Of a stretch of 23,599 nucleotides of DNA, positions 14,761-21,301 are shown one piece after another. Each line of letters opens with the position of its first letter. The first letter of the stretch is position 1. The DNA is from CAYQDR01 sp964416315. Its GTDB lineage: Bacteria > Methylomirabilota > Methylomirabilia > Rokubacteriales > DASRDR01. The stretch is from contig CAYQDR010000075.1 in the NCBI GenBank assembly GCA_964416315.1, positions 1-23,599 of the forward strand, in the 5' to 3' direction. A program made the translations under genes and the position numbers. The notes beneath the pieces were generated by a model. The model had not been told where the DNA came from. It did no database searches and saw nothing but the letters and a program-made list of their open reading frames with translations.

Positions 14761-15302
14761 GATGTCCGCGTTGATGCTGGGCTGGGGTATGATCCGCTCC
14801 TCAAGGGCCTCATCGACGAGATCCTGGCCTCGGAGCTGTGGGAGCTGAAGCTCCTCGGGATGCAGATGCTCGTCGAGGGGCTCGCGATCGCCGCGTTCAA
14901 CCTGATGCGCCAGCAGACCGGCGACCCGACGCTCGCCGAGCTCCTCGACTACGTCCTCCGGGACGAGGGGCGGCACGTGAACTTCGGCTACTTCGCGCTC
15001 AGGCGCGCGATCCCGCCATGGAGCCGGCCCGGCGGGCGCAGCTCGAGGACTTCGCGCTCCGGGCCTGCGACGCGATGTACGGGCGCGACGAGCGGACGGG
15101 GTTCCGCTCGATCCAGACGGTCTGGGGCGAGATGGGGTGGGACGGGGAGGCGATCTGGCGGGACACGGTCGCGAATTCGGTCACGATCAAGACGTTCAAC
15201 CGCCTGCTCTTCACGGGTGTCCTGATCCCGCGCCTCCAGCGCCTCGGGCTGATCTCCCCCCGCGTCGAGCCCCGCTACCGGGAGATCGGGCTCGTCGAGT
15301 GA
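14761..15302 (+). pseudogene. Ferritin-like diiron protein, N-terminally truncated and frameshifted
   Basis: From 14761 one frame reads a helical segment with WELKLLGMQMLVEGLAIAAF and LRDEGRHVNFG, the ExxH-type iron-ligand pattern of ferritin-like proteins, up to about 15020. The homologous reading then continues in the -1 frame from AMEPARRAQLEDFALRA to the stop at 15302. The shift is near 15012-15020. No start codon with a ribosome binding site exists, and the first half of a normal protein (with its first iron ligands) is missing next to the toxin gene. The double defect argues for a true pseudogene, although the frameshift alone could be an assembly error. Confidence 0.7.
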
Positions 15303-15320
15303 CCGGGGCCCGCCGGGCCG

Positions 15321-15376
15321 GACTCCTCAGGGCCGACCGCGTCATTCGGTGGCAGTGGACGGGCAGGAAGCGGTAG
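15321..15376 (+). pseudogene. SBP gene-tail remnant D
   Basis: Reads G-L-L-R-A-D-R-V-I-R, then runs on to a stop at 15374-15376. Fifteen bases (15323-15337) are identical to the tail of SBP copy 2 (14061-14075), and most of the following bases also match. The sequence after the expected stop (15353-15368) instead resembles the region just downstream of SBP copy 1 (12874-12889). It ends 16 bases before the GTG of the DUF35 protein. It is the only one of the four remnants that does not overlap the next start codon. Confidence 0.7.
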
Positions 15377-15392
15377 ACGGGGGGTCTGTCCC

Positions 15393-15896
15393 GTGAGTCA
15401 GGCCGAGACCGGATCGACCGGCGCTCCGACCGGATCGGCGAGCGCCGCGGTCCCGATCTACCTCCGGGCGGCGGATCCGTTTCCCCTCGAGTCGCCCGAC
15501 TTCAACAAGCTCCACGAGTTCTACGGCTATCTCGCGGCCGAGCGGCTGACGACGACGCGCTGCCGCGGCTGCGGGCGCATCGACTGGCCGCCGCGTGGCT
15601 TCTGCCCGTCGTGCGCGTCGGATGTTTACGACTGGGTGGACCTCCCGCACGAGGGGCGCGTCCTCGGCTTCACGGTCCAGGAGACGGGTGTGCCGGCAGG
15701 CTTTCCCCGGCCGCTCGTCTTCGCCATGGTGGAGGTCGCGGGGCTCCGGATCTTCGCACCGCTCCTCGAGGTCCCGGACCCGGCGAAGCTCGCGGTCGGG
15801 ATGTCGGTCCGTTTCACCCGCATCCGGGTCGCCGACGACCCGCAGGGGAAGCCGCGCTACCTCGCGGCCTTCACGGCGGGCGAGGCGACCTCGTGA
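15393..15896 (+). CDS. Zn-ribbon/OB-fold protein (DUF35 family)
   Basis: A 167-residue protein with the DUF35 layout: an N-terminal helix (SPDFNKLHEFYGYLAAERL), a rubredoxin-like zinc ribbon with Cys57, Cys60, Cys71 and Cys74 (CRGC and CPSC), and a C-terminal OB-fold (GRVLGFTVQ through VRFTRIRV). DUF35 proteins usually partner SCP2-type thiolases and bind CoA or acyl-CoA groups. Here it heads the mutase operon, with its GTGA overlap onto the B12-binding subunit. A suitable thiolase lies at 10236, across the SBP/toxin island. The start is GTG 15393; an unstructured Ala/Ser/Thr-rich leader of about 20 residues precedes the fold. Confidence 0.87.
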   Translation: MSQAETGSTGAPTGSASAAVPIYLRAADPFPLESPDFNKLHEFYGYLAAERLTTTRCRGCGRIDWPPRGFCPSCASDVYDWVDLPHEGRVLGFTVQETGVPAGFPRPLVFAMVEVAGLRIFAPLLEVPDPAKLAVGMSVRFTRIRVADDPQGKPRYLAAFTAGEATS

Positions 15897-16297
15897 CCGA
15901 GCGGCCGCTGAAGATCCTCGTCGCGAAGCCCGGCCTCGACGGCCATGACCGCGGGGCGAAGGTCGTCGCGCACGCGCTGCGGGACGCAGGGGTCGAGGTG
16001 ATCTACTCGGGGCTCAAGCGCACGCCGGAAGAGGTCGTCGCCGAGGCGGTTGAGGAGGACGTGGACGTGGTCGGCCTCTCGATCCTCTCGGGGGCGCACC
16101 TGACGCTCTCCGAGAAGGTGCTCGGCGGTCTCCGGGCGGCCGGCGCGGGCGACATCGCGCTCGTGGTCGGCGGCACGATCCCGGCGAAGGACGCGGAGAC
16201 GCTCCGCGCGATGGGGGTGCGGGAAGTCTTCCCCATGGGGACGCCGCTGCCGGAGATCGTGCGATACTTCCGGTTGTTGAGGCGTGGAGAGGGTTGA
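15893..16297 (+). CDS. Methylmalonyl-CoA mutase small (cobalamin-binding) subunit
   Basis: A 134-residue single B12-binding domain. The signature DGHDRG (16-21) contains His18, which coordinates cobalt from below, followed by SILSGAH and VVGGTIP of the Rossmann-like cobalamin fold. It is the separate equivalent of the C-terminal domain of fused mutases and pairs with the large subunit immediately downstream. The frame is open far upstream, but that is a shadow of the DUF35 gene. GTG 15893 overlaps the DUF35 stop, and its own stop overlaps the mutase start (TGATG), so all three are probably translated together in fixed proportions. Confidence 0.92.
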   Translation: MTERPLKILVAKPGLDGHDRGAKVVAHALRDAGVEVIYSGLKRTPEEVVAEAVEEDVDVVGLSILSGAHLTLSEKVLGGLRAAGAGDIALVVGGTIPAKDAETLRAMGVREVFPMGTPLPEIVRYFRLLRRGEG

Positions 16298-17949
16298 TGG
16301 CCAGCGACGCCGCCGGCAAGCCAGACGCCGCGGGAGGTCCGGAGAAAAAGCTCCGCGACGTCCGGTCCCTGGACGGGATCGAGATCAAGCCCGTCTACGG
16401 CCCCGAAGAGCTCGCGGGGCACGATTACGGGCGCGACCTCGGGAACCCCGGCGAGTACCCGTTCACCCGCGGGATCCATCCGCACATGTACCGGGCGCGC
16501 GTGTGGACGATGCGCCAGTACATCGGCTTCGGGACGCCGCGGGAGACCAACGCGCGCTTCAAGTACCTGATGGCGCACGGCCAGGACGCGCTCAACGTCG
16601 CCTTCGACCTGCCGACCCAGCTCGGCCTCGACTCCGACGACCCGCGGGCCGAGGGCGAGGTGGGGCGGGTGGGAATGGCCGTGGACTCGCTCCTCGACAT
16701 GGAGGAGGCGTTCGAGGGGATCCCGGCTGACCGCGTCTCCATCTCGTTCACGATCAACTCGATGGCGGCGTTCATCCAGGCGATGTTCTTCGTCGTCGCG
16801 GAGAAGCAGGGGGTCGCCTGGGCCCGCGTCGTCACGACGCCCCAGAACGACATCCTCAAGGAGTTCGTCGCCCGCGGCACCTGGGTCTACCCGATCGACC
16901 CCTCGCTCCGGCTCGTCTGCGACATCGCCGAGTTCTGCGCGAAGCACGCGCCCAGGGTCAACCCGATCTCGGTCTGCGGCTACCACATCCGGGAGGCAGG
17001 CTGCACGCCCGCCCAGGAGATGGCATACGGCCTGGCCATCGCCGCGGCGTACACGGAGCTCCTCACGAAGCGCGGCCTGGCCGTGGACGAGTTCGCCCCG
17101 CGCCTCAGCTTCAACTTCACCTGCTGGGGGCGGCTCTTCGAGGAGGTGGCGAAGTTCCGGGCGGGCCGGCGCCTCTACGCGCGGATGATGCGGGAGCGGT
17201 TCGGCGCGACGAACCCGCGCTCCATGATGTTCCGGTCGCTGATCGGCGGCGGCGGCTCGGCCTTCACCGTCCAAGAGCCCGAGAACAACATCGTCCGCGG
17301 CGCGTACCTCGCGCTCGCGGCGGCGCTCTCCGGCGCCCAGACCATGGCGCTCCCGACCTACGACGAGGCCTACACGATCCCGTCGCCGAAGGCCCAGCTC
17401 ATCGCGCTCCGGACGATGCAGATCTGCGCCGAGGAGACCGGGGTCGCGGACACCGTGGACCCGCTCGCCGGCTCGTACTTCGTCGAGACCCTGACCAACG
17501 AGATGGAAACGAAGATCCGCGCGGAGATGGCGAAGGTGGAGCAGATGGGCGGGATCGTCGAGGCGGTCCGATCCGGCGCGATCCAAGCCGAGGTCGCCCG
17601 GCAGGCGTACCGCTTCGAGCAGATGCTGCTCTCCGGCGAGTACCCGAAGGTCGCCGTGAACCGTCAGGTGGCCCCGGACGCCGAGCGCGAAACCTCGCGG
17701 TCGCTGGAGCTCTACGCCTTCGACCCCGGCGTGGCGCAGGCCCAGGTCGCCAGGCTCGAGCGACTCCGGCGCGAGCGCGACAACGCCGCCGTCGCCCGGG
17801 CGCTCGCGCGGCTGCGCGACGCTGCGCGCGGGACGGAGAACCTCATGCCGCCGATCCTCGAGGCGGCGCGGGGGTACGCGACGCTCGGCGAGATGGCCGG
17901 CGTCCTTCGCGAGGTGTGGGGGGAGCACAAGGAGCCACTGGTCTTCTGA
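16297..17949 (+). CDS. Methylmalonyl-CoA mutase large (catalytic) subunit
   Basis: A 550-residue acyl-CoA mutase TIM-barrel subunit without the B12 domain, matching the split alpha/beta form found in archaea and several bacteria. Substrate-site residues are visible: Tyr75 in MRQYIGF, Arg193 in EFVARGTW, and Tyr229-His230 in GYHIREAG. Tyr plus Arg at the first two positions is the methylmalonyl-CoA pattern; isobutyryl-CoA mutases carry Phe and Gln there. It would interconvert (R)-methylmalonyl-CoA and succinyl-CoA with adenosylcobalamin and the small subunit at 15893. ATG 16297 is preceded by GGAGAGGG. No MeaB chaperone or epimerase gene is in the window. The stop overlaps the next start. Confidence 0.94.
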   Translation: MASDAAGKPDAAGGPEKKLRDVRSLDGIEIKPVYGPEELAGHDYGRDLGNPGEYPFTRGIHPHMYRARVWTMRQYIGFGTPRETNARFKYLMAHGQDALNVAFDLPTQLGLDSDDPRAEGEVGRVGMAVDSLLDMEEAFEGIPADRVSISFTINSMAAFIQAMFFVVAEKQGVAWARVVTTPQNDILKEFVARGTWVYPIDPSLRLVCDIAEFCAKHAPRVNPISVCGYHIREAGCTPAQEMAYGLAIAAAYTELLTKRGLAVDEFAPRLSFNFTCWGRLFEEVAKFRAGRRLYARMMRERFGATNPRSMMFRSLIGGGGSAFTVQEPENNIVRGAYLALAAALSGAQTMALPTYDEAYTIPSPKAQLIALRTMQICAEETGVADTVDPLAGSYFVETLTNEMETKIRAEMAKVEQMGGIVEAVRSGAIQAEVARQAYRFEQMLLSGEYPKVAVNRQVAPDAERETSRSLELYAFDPGVAQAQVARLERLRRERDNAAVARALARLRDAARGTENLMPPILEAARGYATLGEMAGVLREVWGEHKEPLVF

Positions 17950-18719
17950 TGATCCCCGACGACCCGCGACCCCCGGAGGTCGAGGAGCGTCCCTACGCGA
18001 CGCTCGCGCCTTACTTCGCGCAGCTCTTCCGTCCCCGAGGGATCCGCGGTTGGTTCGGGCGCGCGCGGACTCTCGTCGCCGAGGCGGGCGTGTCGGGCGG
18101 CTGGCACCTCGACGTCGGCGCGGGGACCTGTCGCTTCAGCCGGTACTGGACGCGCGCCGGCTTCCGGACGGTGTGCCTGGACCTCCTTCACGAGATGCTC
18201 TCGGTCGCGAAGCTCGCCGGCACCGACGGGCGCCTCCACCGGGTGTGCGGGACGATCGACTGCCTCAAGCCGGGCGGTACCTTCGACCTGGTGACCTCGA
18301 TTGACGACGTGATGGCGTACGTGGGCGCCCAGGCGGGCGGGCTCGGAGGCTTGCTCGAGCGACTCGCGCCGAGGATGCGGCGGGGCGGCGTGTTCCTCTT
18401 CGACTTCATGACGCCCGAGGGACGCCGCCGCTACGACTTCTGCAACACGTGCGACCTGGATATCGGGCGGATCACCGCCGACAGCCGGGGGCGCTTCGAC
18501 GAAGAGCGGCGGACCCTCTCCGTGGAGCTGACGCTCACCACGCCGAAGTACGTCGCCCGCGAGCGGCACGTCATGCGGCTCTACACGCGGGAGGAGATGG
18601 AAGCGACCCTCCGCCGGGCGGGCTTCGAGGTCCTCGCGTTCACGGACCTGTACGAGGGCGACGGCGTCGGCTACCGCGACAACAAGCCTTCCTACGACGT
18701 CCTCGCGCGCCGGCTGTGA
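17949..18719 (+). CDS. Class I SAM-dependent methyltransferase
   Basis: A 256-residue methyltransferase. Motif I is LDVGAGTCRFSRYW (about 54-67), followed by the acidic end of strand 2 (VCLDLLHEML), a DLVTSIDDVMAYV motif IV region and GGVFLFDFMTP as the post-motif strand. The C-terminal half, MRLYTREEMEATLRRAGFEVL, is typical of small-molecule methyltransferases. The acceptor is unknown. Its ATG overlaps the mutase stop (TGATG), so it is the last gene of the DUF35-mutase operon, but a metabolic link to methylmalonyl-CoA is not obvious. Confidence 0.87.
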   Translation: MIPDDPRPPEVEERPYATLAPYFAQLFRPRGIRGWFGRARTLVAEAGVSGGWHLDVGAGTCRFSRYWTRAGFRTVCLDLLHEMLSVAKLAGTDGRLHRVCGTIDCLKPGGTFDLVTSIDDVMAYVGAQAGGLGGLLERLAPRMRRGGVFLFDFMTPEGRRRYDFCNTCDLDIGRITADSRGRFDEERRTLSVELTLTTPKYVARERHVMRLYTREEMEATLRRAGFEVLAFTDLYEGDGVGYRDNKPSYDVLARRL

Positions 18720-18797
18720 AGGCGGCATGACGCCGGGGCTCGCCGCCGCACCGCCGGCGGCTTCGATCACCATGGGGCTGCCCAGACCTGCCGGATG

Positions 18798-18819
18798 ATG
18801 GTCATGCTACAATGACCAT
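18798..18819 (+). promoter_or_regulatory. Extended -10 promoter within a palindromic operator, Phd/VapC module
   Basis: A perfect inverted repeat ATGGTCAT (18798-18805) / ATGACCAT (18812-18819) with a six-base centre. The centre and right arm contain TGCTACAAT (18805-18813), an extended -10 element (TGn plus TACAAT). No good -35 box is visible, as expected for an extended -10 promoter. Transcription would start near 18820, giving a leader of about 18 bases with GGAGGAGG at 18825-18832. A half-site GGTCAT recurs at 18834-18839, over the start codon. Binding of the antitoxin here would block RNA polymerase directly. Confidence 0.7.
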
Positions 18820-18837
18820 GGGCTGGAGGAGGTGGTC

Positions 18838-19071
18838 ATGCAAACGATGCCGGCGGGGGAGTTCAAGGCTCGCTGCCTCAAGGTGATGGAGGAGGTCCGC
18901 TCGAAGCGGGTGACCGTGCTCATCACGAAGAAGGGGCGGCCGGTCGCGAAGCTGGTCCCCGCCGACGACGGCGGGGGAGACGTCTTCGGGTGCCTCGCGG
19001 GCGCTCTCGAGATCGTCGGCGACATCGAGTCTCCGGTCGTACCGGCCAGGGACTGGAAGGCCCTCAAGTGA
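18838..19071 (+). CDS. Phd/YefM-type antitoxin
   Basis: A 77-residue antitoxin. The start, MQTMPAGEFKARCLKVMEEVRSKR, followed by VTVLITKKGRPVAKLVP is the classical Phd/YefM DNA-binding fold, and the C-terminal tail (DVFGCLAGALEIVGDIESPVVPARDWKAL) is the toxin-binding part, resembling the tails paired with PIN toxins. ATG 18838 is chosen because GGAGGAGG ends five bases before it; the in-frame GTG at 18832 overlaps that site. It lies just downstream of a palindromic operator/promoter. The stop overlaps the toxin start (GTGA). Confidence 0.88.
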   Translation: MQTMPAGEFKARCLKVMEEVRSKRVTVLITKKGRPVAKLVPADDGGGDVFGCLAGALEIVGDIESPVVPARDWKALK

Positions 19072-19463
19072 TCCTCCTCGACACGCACGCGCTGCTCTGG
19101 CTGGTCGCGGAGCCGCGGCGGCTGTCGGGGGCGGCCACTGCGGCCATCCGGGCCGCCCGGTCGGCGGGAGGCATCGGCGTGGCTTCGATCACGTTGTGGG
19201 AGATGGCGGTGCTGTTCGCACGCGGCTACGTTCGTGCTCGCGGCACCGTCGATGCCGCGATCGGTCAGGTGGTGGACGCGGCCCACGTGAGCGTCCGGGA
19301 GATCACGCCCGTGATCGCGGCGCTGGCAGCGCAGTTTCCGGACGACTTCCCGCGAGATCCGGCGGATCGGCTCATCGCGGCGACCGCGCGGGCCGAGGGC
19401 CTCCCCCTGGTGACGCGGGACGAGCGGATCCGGGCGAGTGCGCTCCTGAAGACGATCTGGTGA
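19068..19463 (+). CDS. vapC: VapC-like PIN domain toxin 1
   Basis: A 131-residue PIN-domain ribonuclease. Acidic metal-binding residues are in place: Asp5 (ILLDTHALLWLV), Glu45 (TLWEMAVL), Asp100 (DPADRLIAATA) and Asp118 (VTRDERI). It belongs to the PIN subgroup usually paired with Phd-type antitoxins, as here. It would cut tRNA, rRNA or mRNA when freed from the antitoxin; the target is unknown. GTG 19068 overlaps the antitoxin stop; the longer upstream frame is a shadow. An SBP gene-tail remnant begins 30 bases after its stop. Confidence 0.9.
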   Translation: MILLDTHALLWLVAEPRRLSGAATAAIRAARSAGGIGVASITLWEMAVLFARGYVRARGTVDAAIGQVVDAAHVSVREITPVIAALAAQFPDDFPRDPADRLIAATARAEGLPLVTRDERIRASALLKTIW

Positions 19464-19492
19464 GGGTGCCGCTGGATGGAGGGGCTGGTCCC

Positions 19493-19543
19493 CTGTGGTT
19501 ACGGCTCTCCATCCTCCTGCGGGCCCGCGAGGTAATCCAGTGA
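19493..19543 (+). pseudogene. SBP gene-tail remnant E
   Basis: Reads L-W-L-R-L-S-I-L-L-R-A-R-E-V-I-Q-stop. This lines up with the end of the intact copies (LGLTIPPSILLRADDVIR) if two codons were deleted. No upstream part of an SBP gene remains: the toxin gene ends at 19463. The stop TGA (19541-19543) overlaps the GTG start of the cupin gene (19540), giving a GTGA junction like remnant C. Confidence 0.72.
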
Positions 19544-19842
19544 CCTCCTGGAGCCCCGACCTCGAGCGCGAGGGCGAGATCACCCGCCGCAACCTATTCG
19601 AGAACGAGGTCGTGCGGGTGGACGAGGTCACGTTCACGCCCGGGGCCTCGCCCGGGGTCCACAGCCACGATGTCGCCGGCGCGCGCTACGTCCTGGAAGG
19701 CGAGATCCTCTTCCAGGAAGCCGACGGGCGCCGCTGGACGAAGAAGGCCGGCGAGGTGTACTGGGAGGGGACGGGGATCACCCACTACACGAAGAGCGTC
19801 GGCGCGGGGCGCCTCGTGCTGATCGAGGTCCTGCTCAAGTGA
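19540..19842 (+). CDS. Small cupin domain protein
   Basis: A 100-residue single-domain cupin. Motif 1 is PGVHSHDVAGARYVLEGEI, with His41 and His43 as likely metal ligands, and motif 2 is GEVYWEGTGITHYTKSVG, with His82. Such proteins may be metal-dependent enzymes or sensors; nothing here fixes the role. The likely start is the GTG at 19540, which gives MTSWSPDLEREGEI. A GTG at 19495 in the same frame would add 15 residues read out of frame through the SBP remnant and has no better ribosome binding site. Its stop overlaps the CoA-transferase start (GTGA), so the two form an operon. Confidence 0.8.
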   Translation: MTSWSPDLEREGEITRRNLFENEVVRVDEVTFTPGASPGVHSHDVAGARYVLEGEILFQEADGRRWTKKAGEVYWEGTGITHYTKSVGAGRLVLIEVLLK

Positions 19843-21029
19843 ACCTGTTCGCCGGCGTCCGCGTCCTCGACCTCTCCCGCATGCTCGCCGGCCCGTACGG
19901 CTCGATGCTGCTGGCCGATCTCGGCGCCGAGGTCATCAAGATCGAGGAGCCCCGGGGCGGCGACCCCATGCGGGTGATGGGCCCGCCGTTTCTCGACGGC
20001 GAGAGCGCCTACTTCCTCGCGATCAACCGGAACAAGAAGAGCGTCGCGCTCGATCTGGAGCAGCCCGAAGGGCGTCAGGTCTTCTTCGATCTCTGCCGGA
20101 TCTCCGATGTCGTGTGGGAGAACTTCCGGCCGGGCGTGATGGCGCGATTAGGCTGCGAGCCGTCGAAGCTCCGCGCGCTCAACCCGCGGCTCGTCGTCTG
20201 CTCGATCTCGGCGTACGGCCAGGCGGGGCCCTACCGCGACTGGCCCGCGTTCGACCTCGCGCTCCAGGCCATGGGCGGCGCGATGAGCATCACGGGCGAG
20301 GAGGGGCGCCCGCCGGTCCGGATGGGGCTGCCCATGGGCGACCTCGCGGGCGGGATGTTCGGGGCGCTCGCCGTCGCCGGCGCGCTCTTCCGGCGCCACC
20401 AGACGGGCGAGGGGACGGTCATCGACCTCTCGCTCCTCGACTGCCAGGTCTCGCTCCTCACCTACGTCGCCCAGTATTTCTGGGCTGATGGCCGCGTCCC
20501 GGGCCGCGTCGGGTCGGGGCACGCGTCGGTCGTCCCCTACCAGGCGCTCGCCGCGCAGGACGGCTTTCTGGTCGTCGCCGTCTTCGCGGAGAAGTTCTGG
20601 GGCGGCTTCTGCCGGGCGATCGAGCGGCCGGAGCTCGAGGCGGATCCGCGCTTCGACACGAATCTCAAGCGCGTCGAGCGGAAAGGCGAGCTCATCCCGC
20701 TCCTCGAGGCAATCTTCCCGTCGCGCACGACGGCCGAATGGCTCGCCCGGCTCCACAAGGAAGGCGTCCCCGCCGCGCCGATCCAGCGGGTGGACGAGGT
20801 GCTCTCCGACCCTCAGGTGCTGCGCCGAGAGATGGTGGTGGACCTCGAGCACCCCAAGCTCGGCGCCGTGAAGACCCTCGGGACCCCGATCAGGCCGGCC
20901 GGCGCCCCGCCGTTCCGCCCGGCGCCGCCGCCCGCCCTCGGCGAGCACACCGACGCGATCCTGGGCAGTCTCCTCGGCTACCCTGCGGATCGCATCGGGA
21001 CCCTCCGAGCGGCGAGAATCGTCGGCTAG
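19839..21029 (+). CDS. CaiB/BaiF CoA-transferase family protein (class III)
   Basis: A 396-residue class III CoA-transferase. It has the N-terminal GVRVLDLSRMLAGPY and LGAEVIKIEEPRGGDPMR blocks, NRNKKSVALDL, DVVWENFRPGVM, and the PMGDLAGGMFGALAV segment, where Asp168 matches the catalytic aspartate that forms the acyl-anhydride. The C-terminus (GVPAAPI, SDPQVLRREMVVDLEHPKLG) is also typical. It moves CoA between carboxylic acids; the acid pair is unknown. The GTG start overlaps the cupin stop. With the cupin it forms a two-gene unit whose first start codon lies on SBP remnant E. Confidence 0.92.
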   Translation: MNLFAGVRVLDLSRMLAGPYGSMLLADLGAEVIKIEEPRGGDPMRVMGPPFLDGESAYFLAINRNKKSVALDLEQPEGRQVFFDLCRISDVVWENFRPGVMARLGCEPSKLRALNPRLVVCSISAYGQAGPYRDWPAFDLALQAMGGAMSITGEEGRPPVRMGLPMGDLAGGMFGALAVAGALFRRHQTGEGTVIDLSLLDCQVSLLTYVAQYFWADGRVPGRVGSGHASVVPYQALAAQDGFLVVAVFAEKFWGGFCRAIERPELEADPRFDTNLKRVERKGELIPLLEAIFPSRTTAEWLARLHKEGVPAAPIQRVDEVLSDPQVLRREMVVDLEHPKLGAVKTLGTPIRPAGAPPFRPAPPPALGEHTDAILGSLLGYPADRIGTLRAARIVG

Positions 21030-21051
21030 AGCCGGCGGCGGAGGCTGACAG

Positions 21052-21087
21052 TGCCAGCTTGCTCGCTGGCATCGCGGCTGGTATCTT
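21052..21087 (+). promoter_or_regulatory. Candidate promoter and operator of the VapBC module (possibly leaderless)
   Basis: An inverted repeat TGCCAGC (21052-21058) / GCTGGCA (21065-21071) surrounds a -35-like TTGCTC (21059-21064). After a 17-base spacer comes TATCTT (21082-21087), preceded by TG at 21079-21080, an extended -10. Transcription would start near 21094-21095, on the A of the antitoxin ATG, and no good ribosome binding site is present. This suggests a leaderless mRNA and antitoxin binding across the -35 region. Confidence 0.5.
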
Positions 21088-21094
21088 CGAGGCC

Positions 21095-21301
21095 ATGGGA
21101 GCGGCCAAGAAGGTAACGGTTCAGGTGCCGAGTGACCTGCTGCGCCGGGCGCAGAAGTCGACCGGCCGGGGTGTCACGGCGACGATTCGCACGGGGCTGG
21201 AGCTGGTGGCCGCAGGCCGCGCGTACGATGCGCTACGTCGCCTGCGAGGACGCGTGAAGTTTTCGGTCGGCTGGAGGGAGCTTCGAAAGGACCGCGGGTG
21301 A
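21095..21301 (+). CDS. vapB: VapB-type antitoxin
   Basis: A 68-residue antitoxin. KVTVQVPSDLLRRAQKSTGRGVTATIRTGLELVAA looks like a strand-helix-helix DNA-binding region of the kind seen in VapB proteins, and the tail AYDALRRLRGRVKFSVGWRELRKDRG is the likely toxin-binding part. The frame is open far upstream across the CoA-transferase, but that part is a shadow. ATG 21095 is chosen by the homologous start (MGAAKKVTVQVP) and by the predicted promoter just before it. The stop overlaps the toxin start (GTGA). Confidence 0.8.
   Translation: MGAAKKVTVQVPSDLLRRAQKSTGRGVTATIRTGLELVAAGRAYDALRRLRGRVKFSVGWRELRKDRG

Noticed and set aside
15012..15020. Programmed -1 frameshift in the ferritin-like gene
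   Set aside because: There is no slippery heptamer or stimulating hairpin, and the gene also lacks its start and first half. Decay or sequencing error is simpler.
16003..17928. A 641-residue minus-strand frame opposite the mutase
   Set aside because: The mutase on the + strand is unmistakable. The antisense frame is compositionally a mirror of it.
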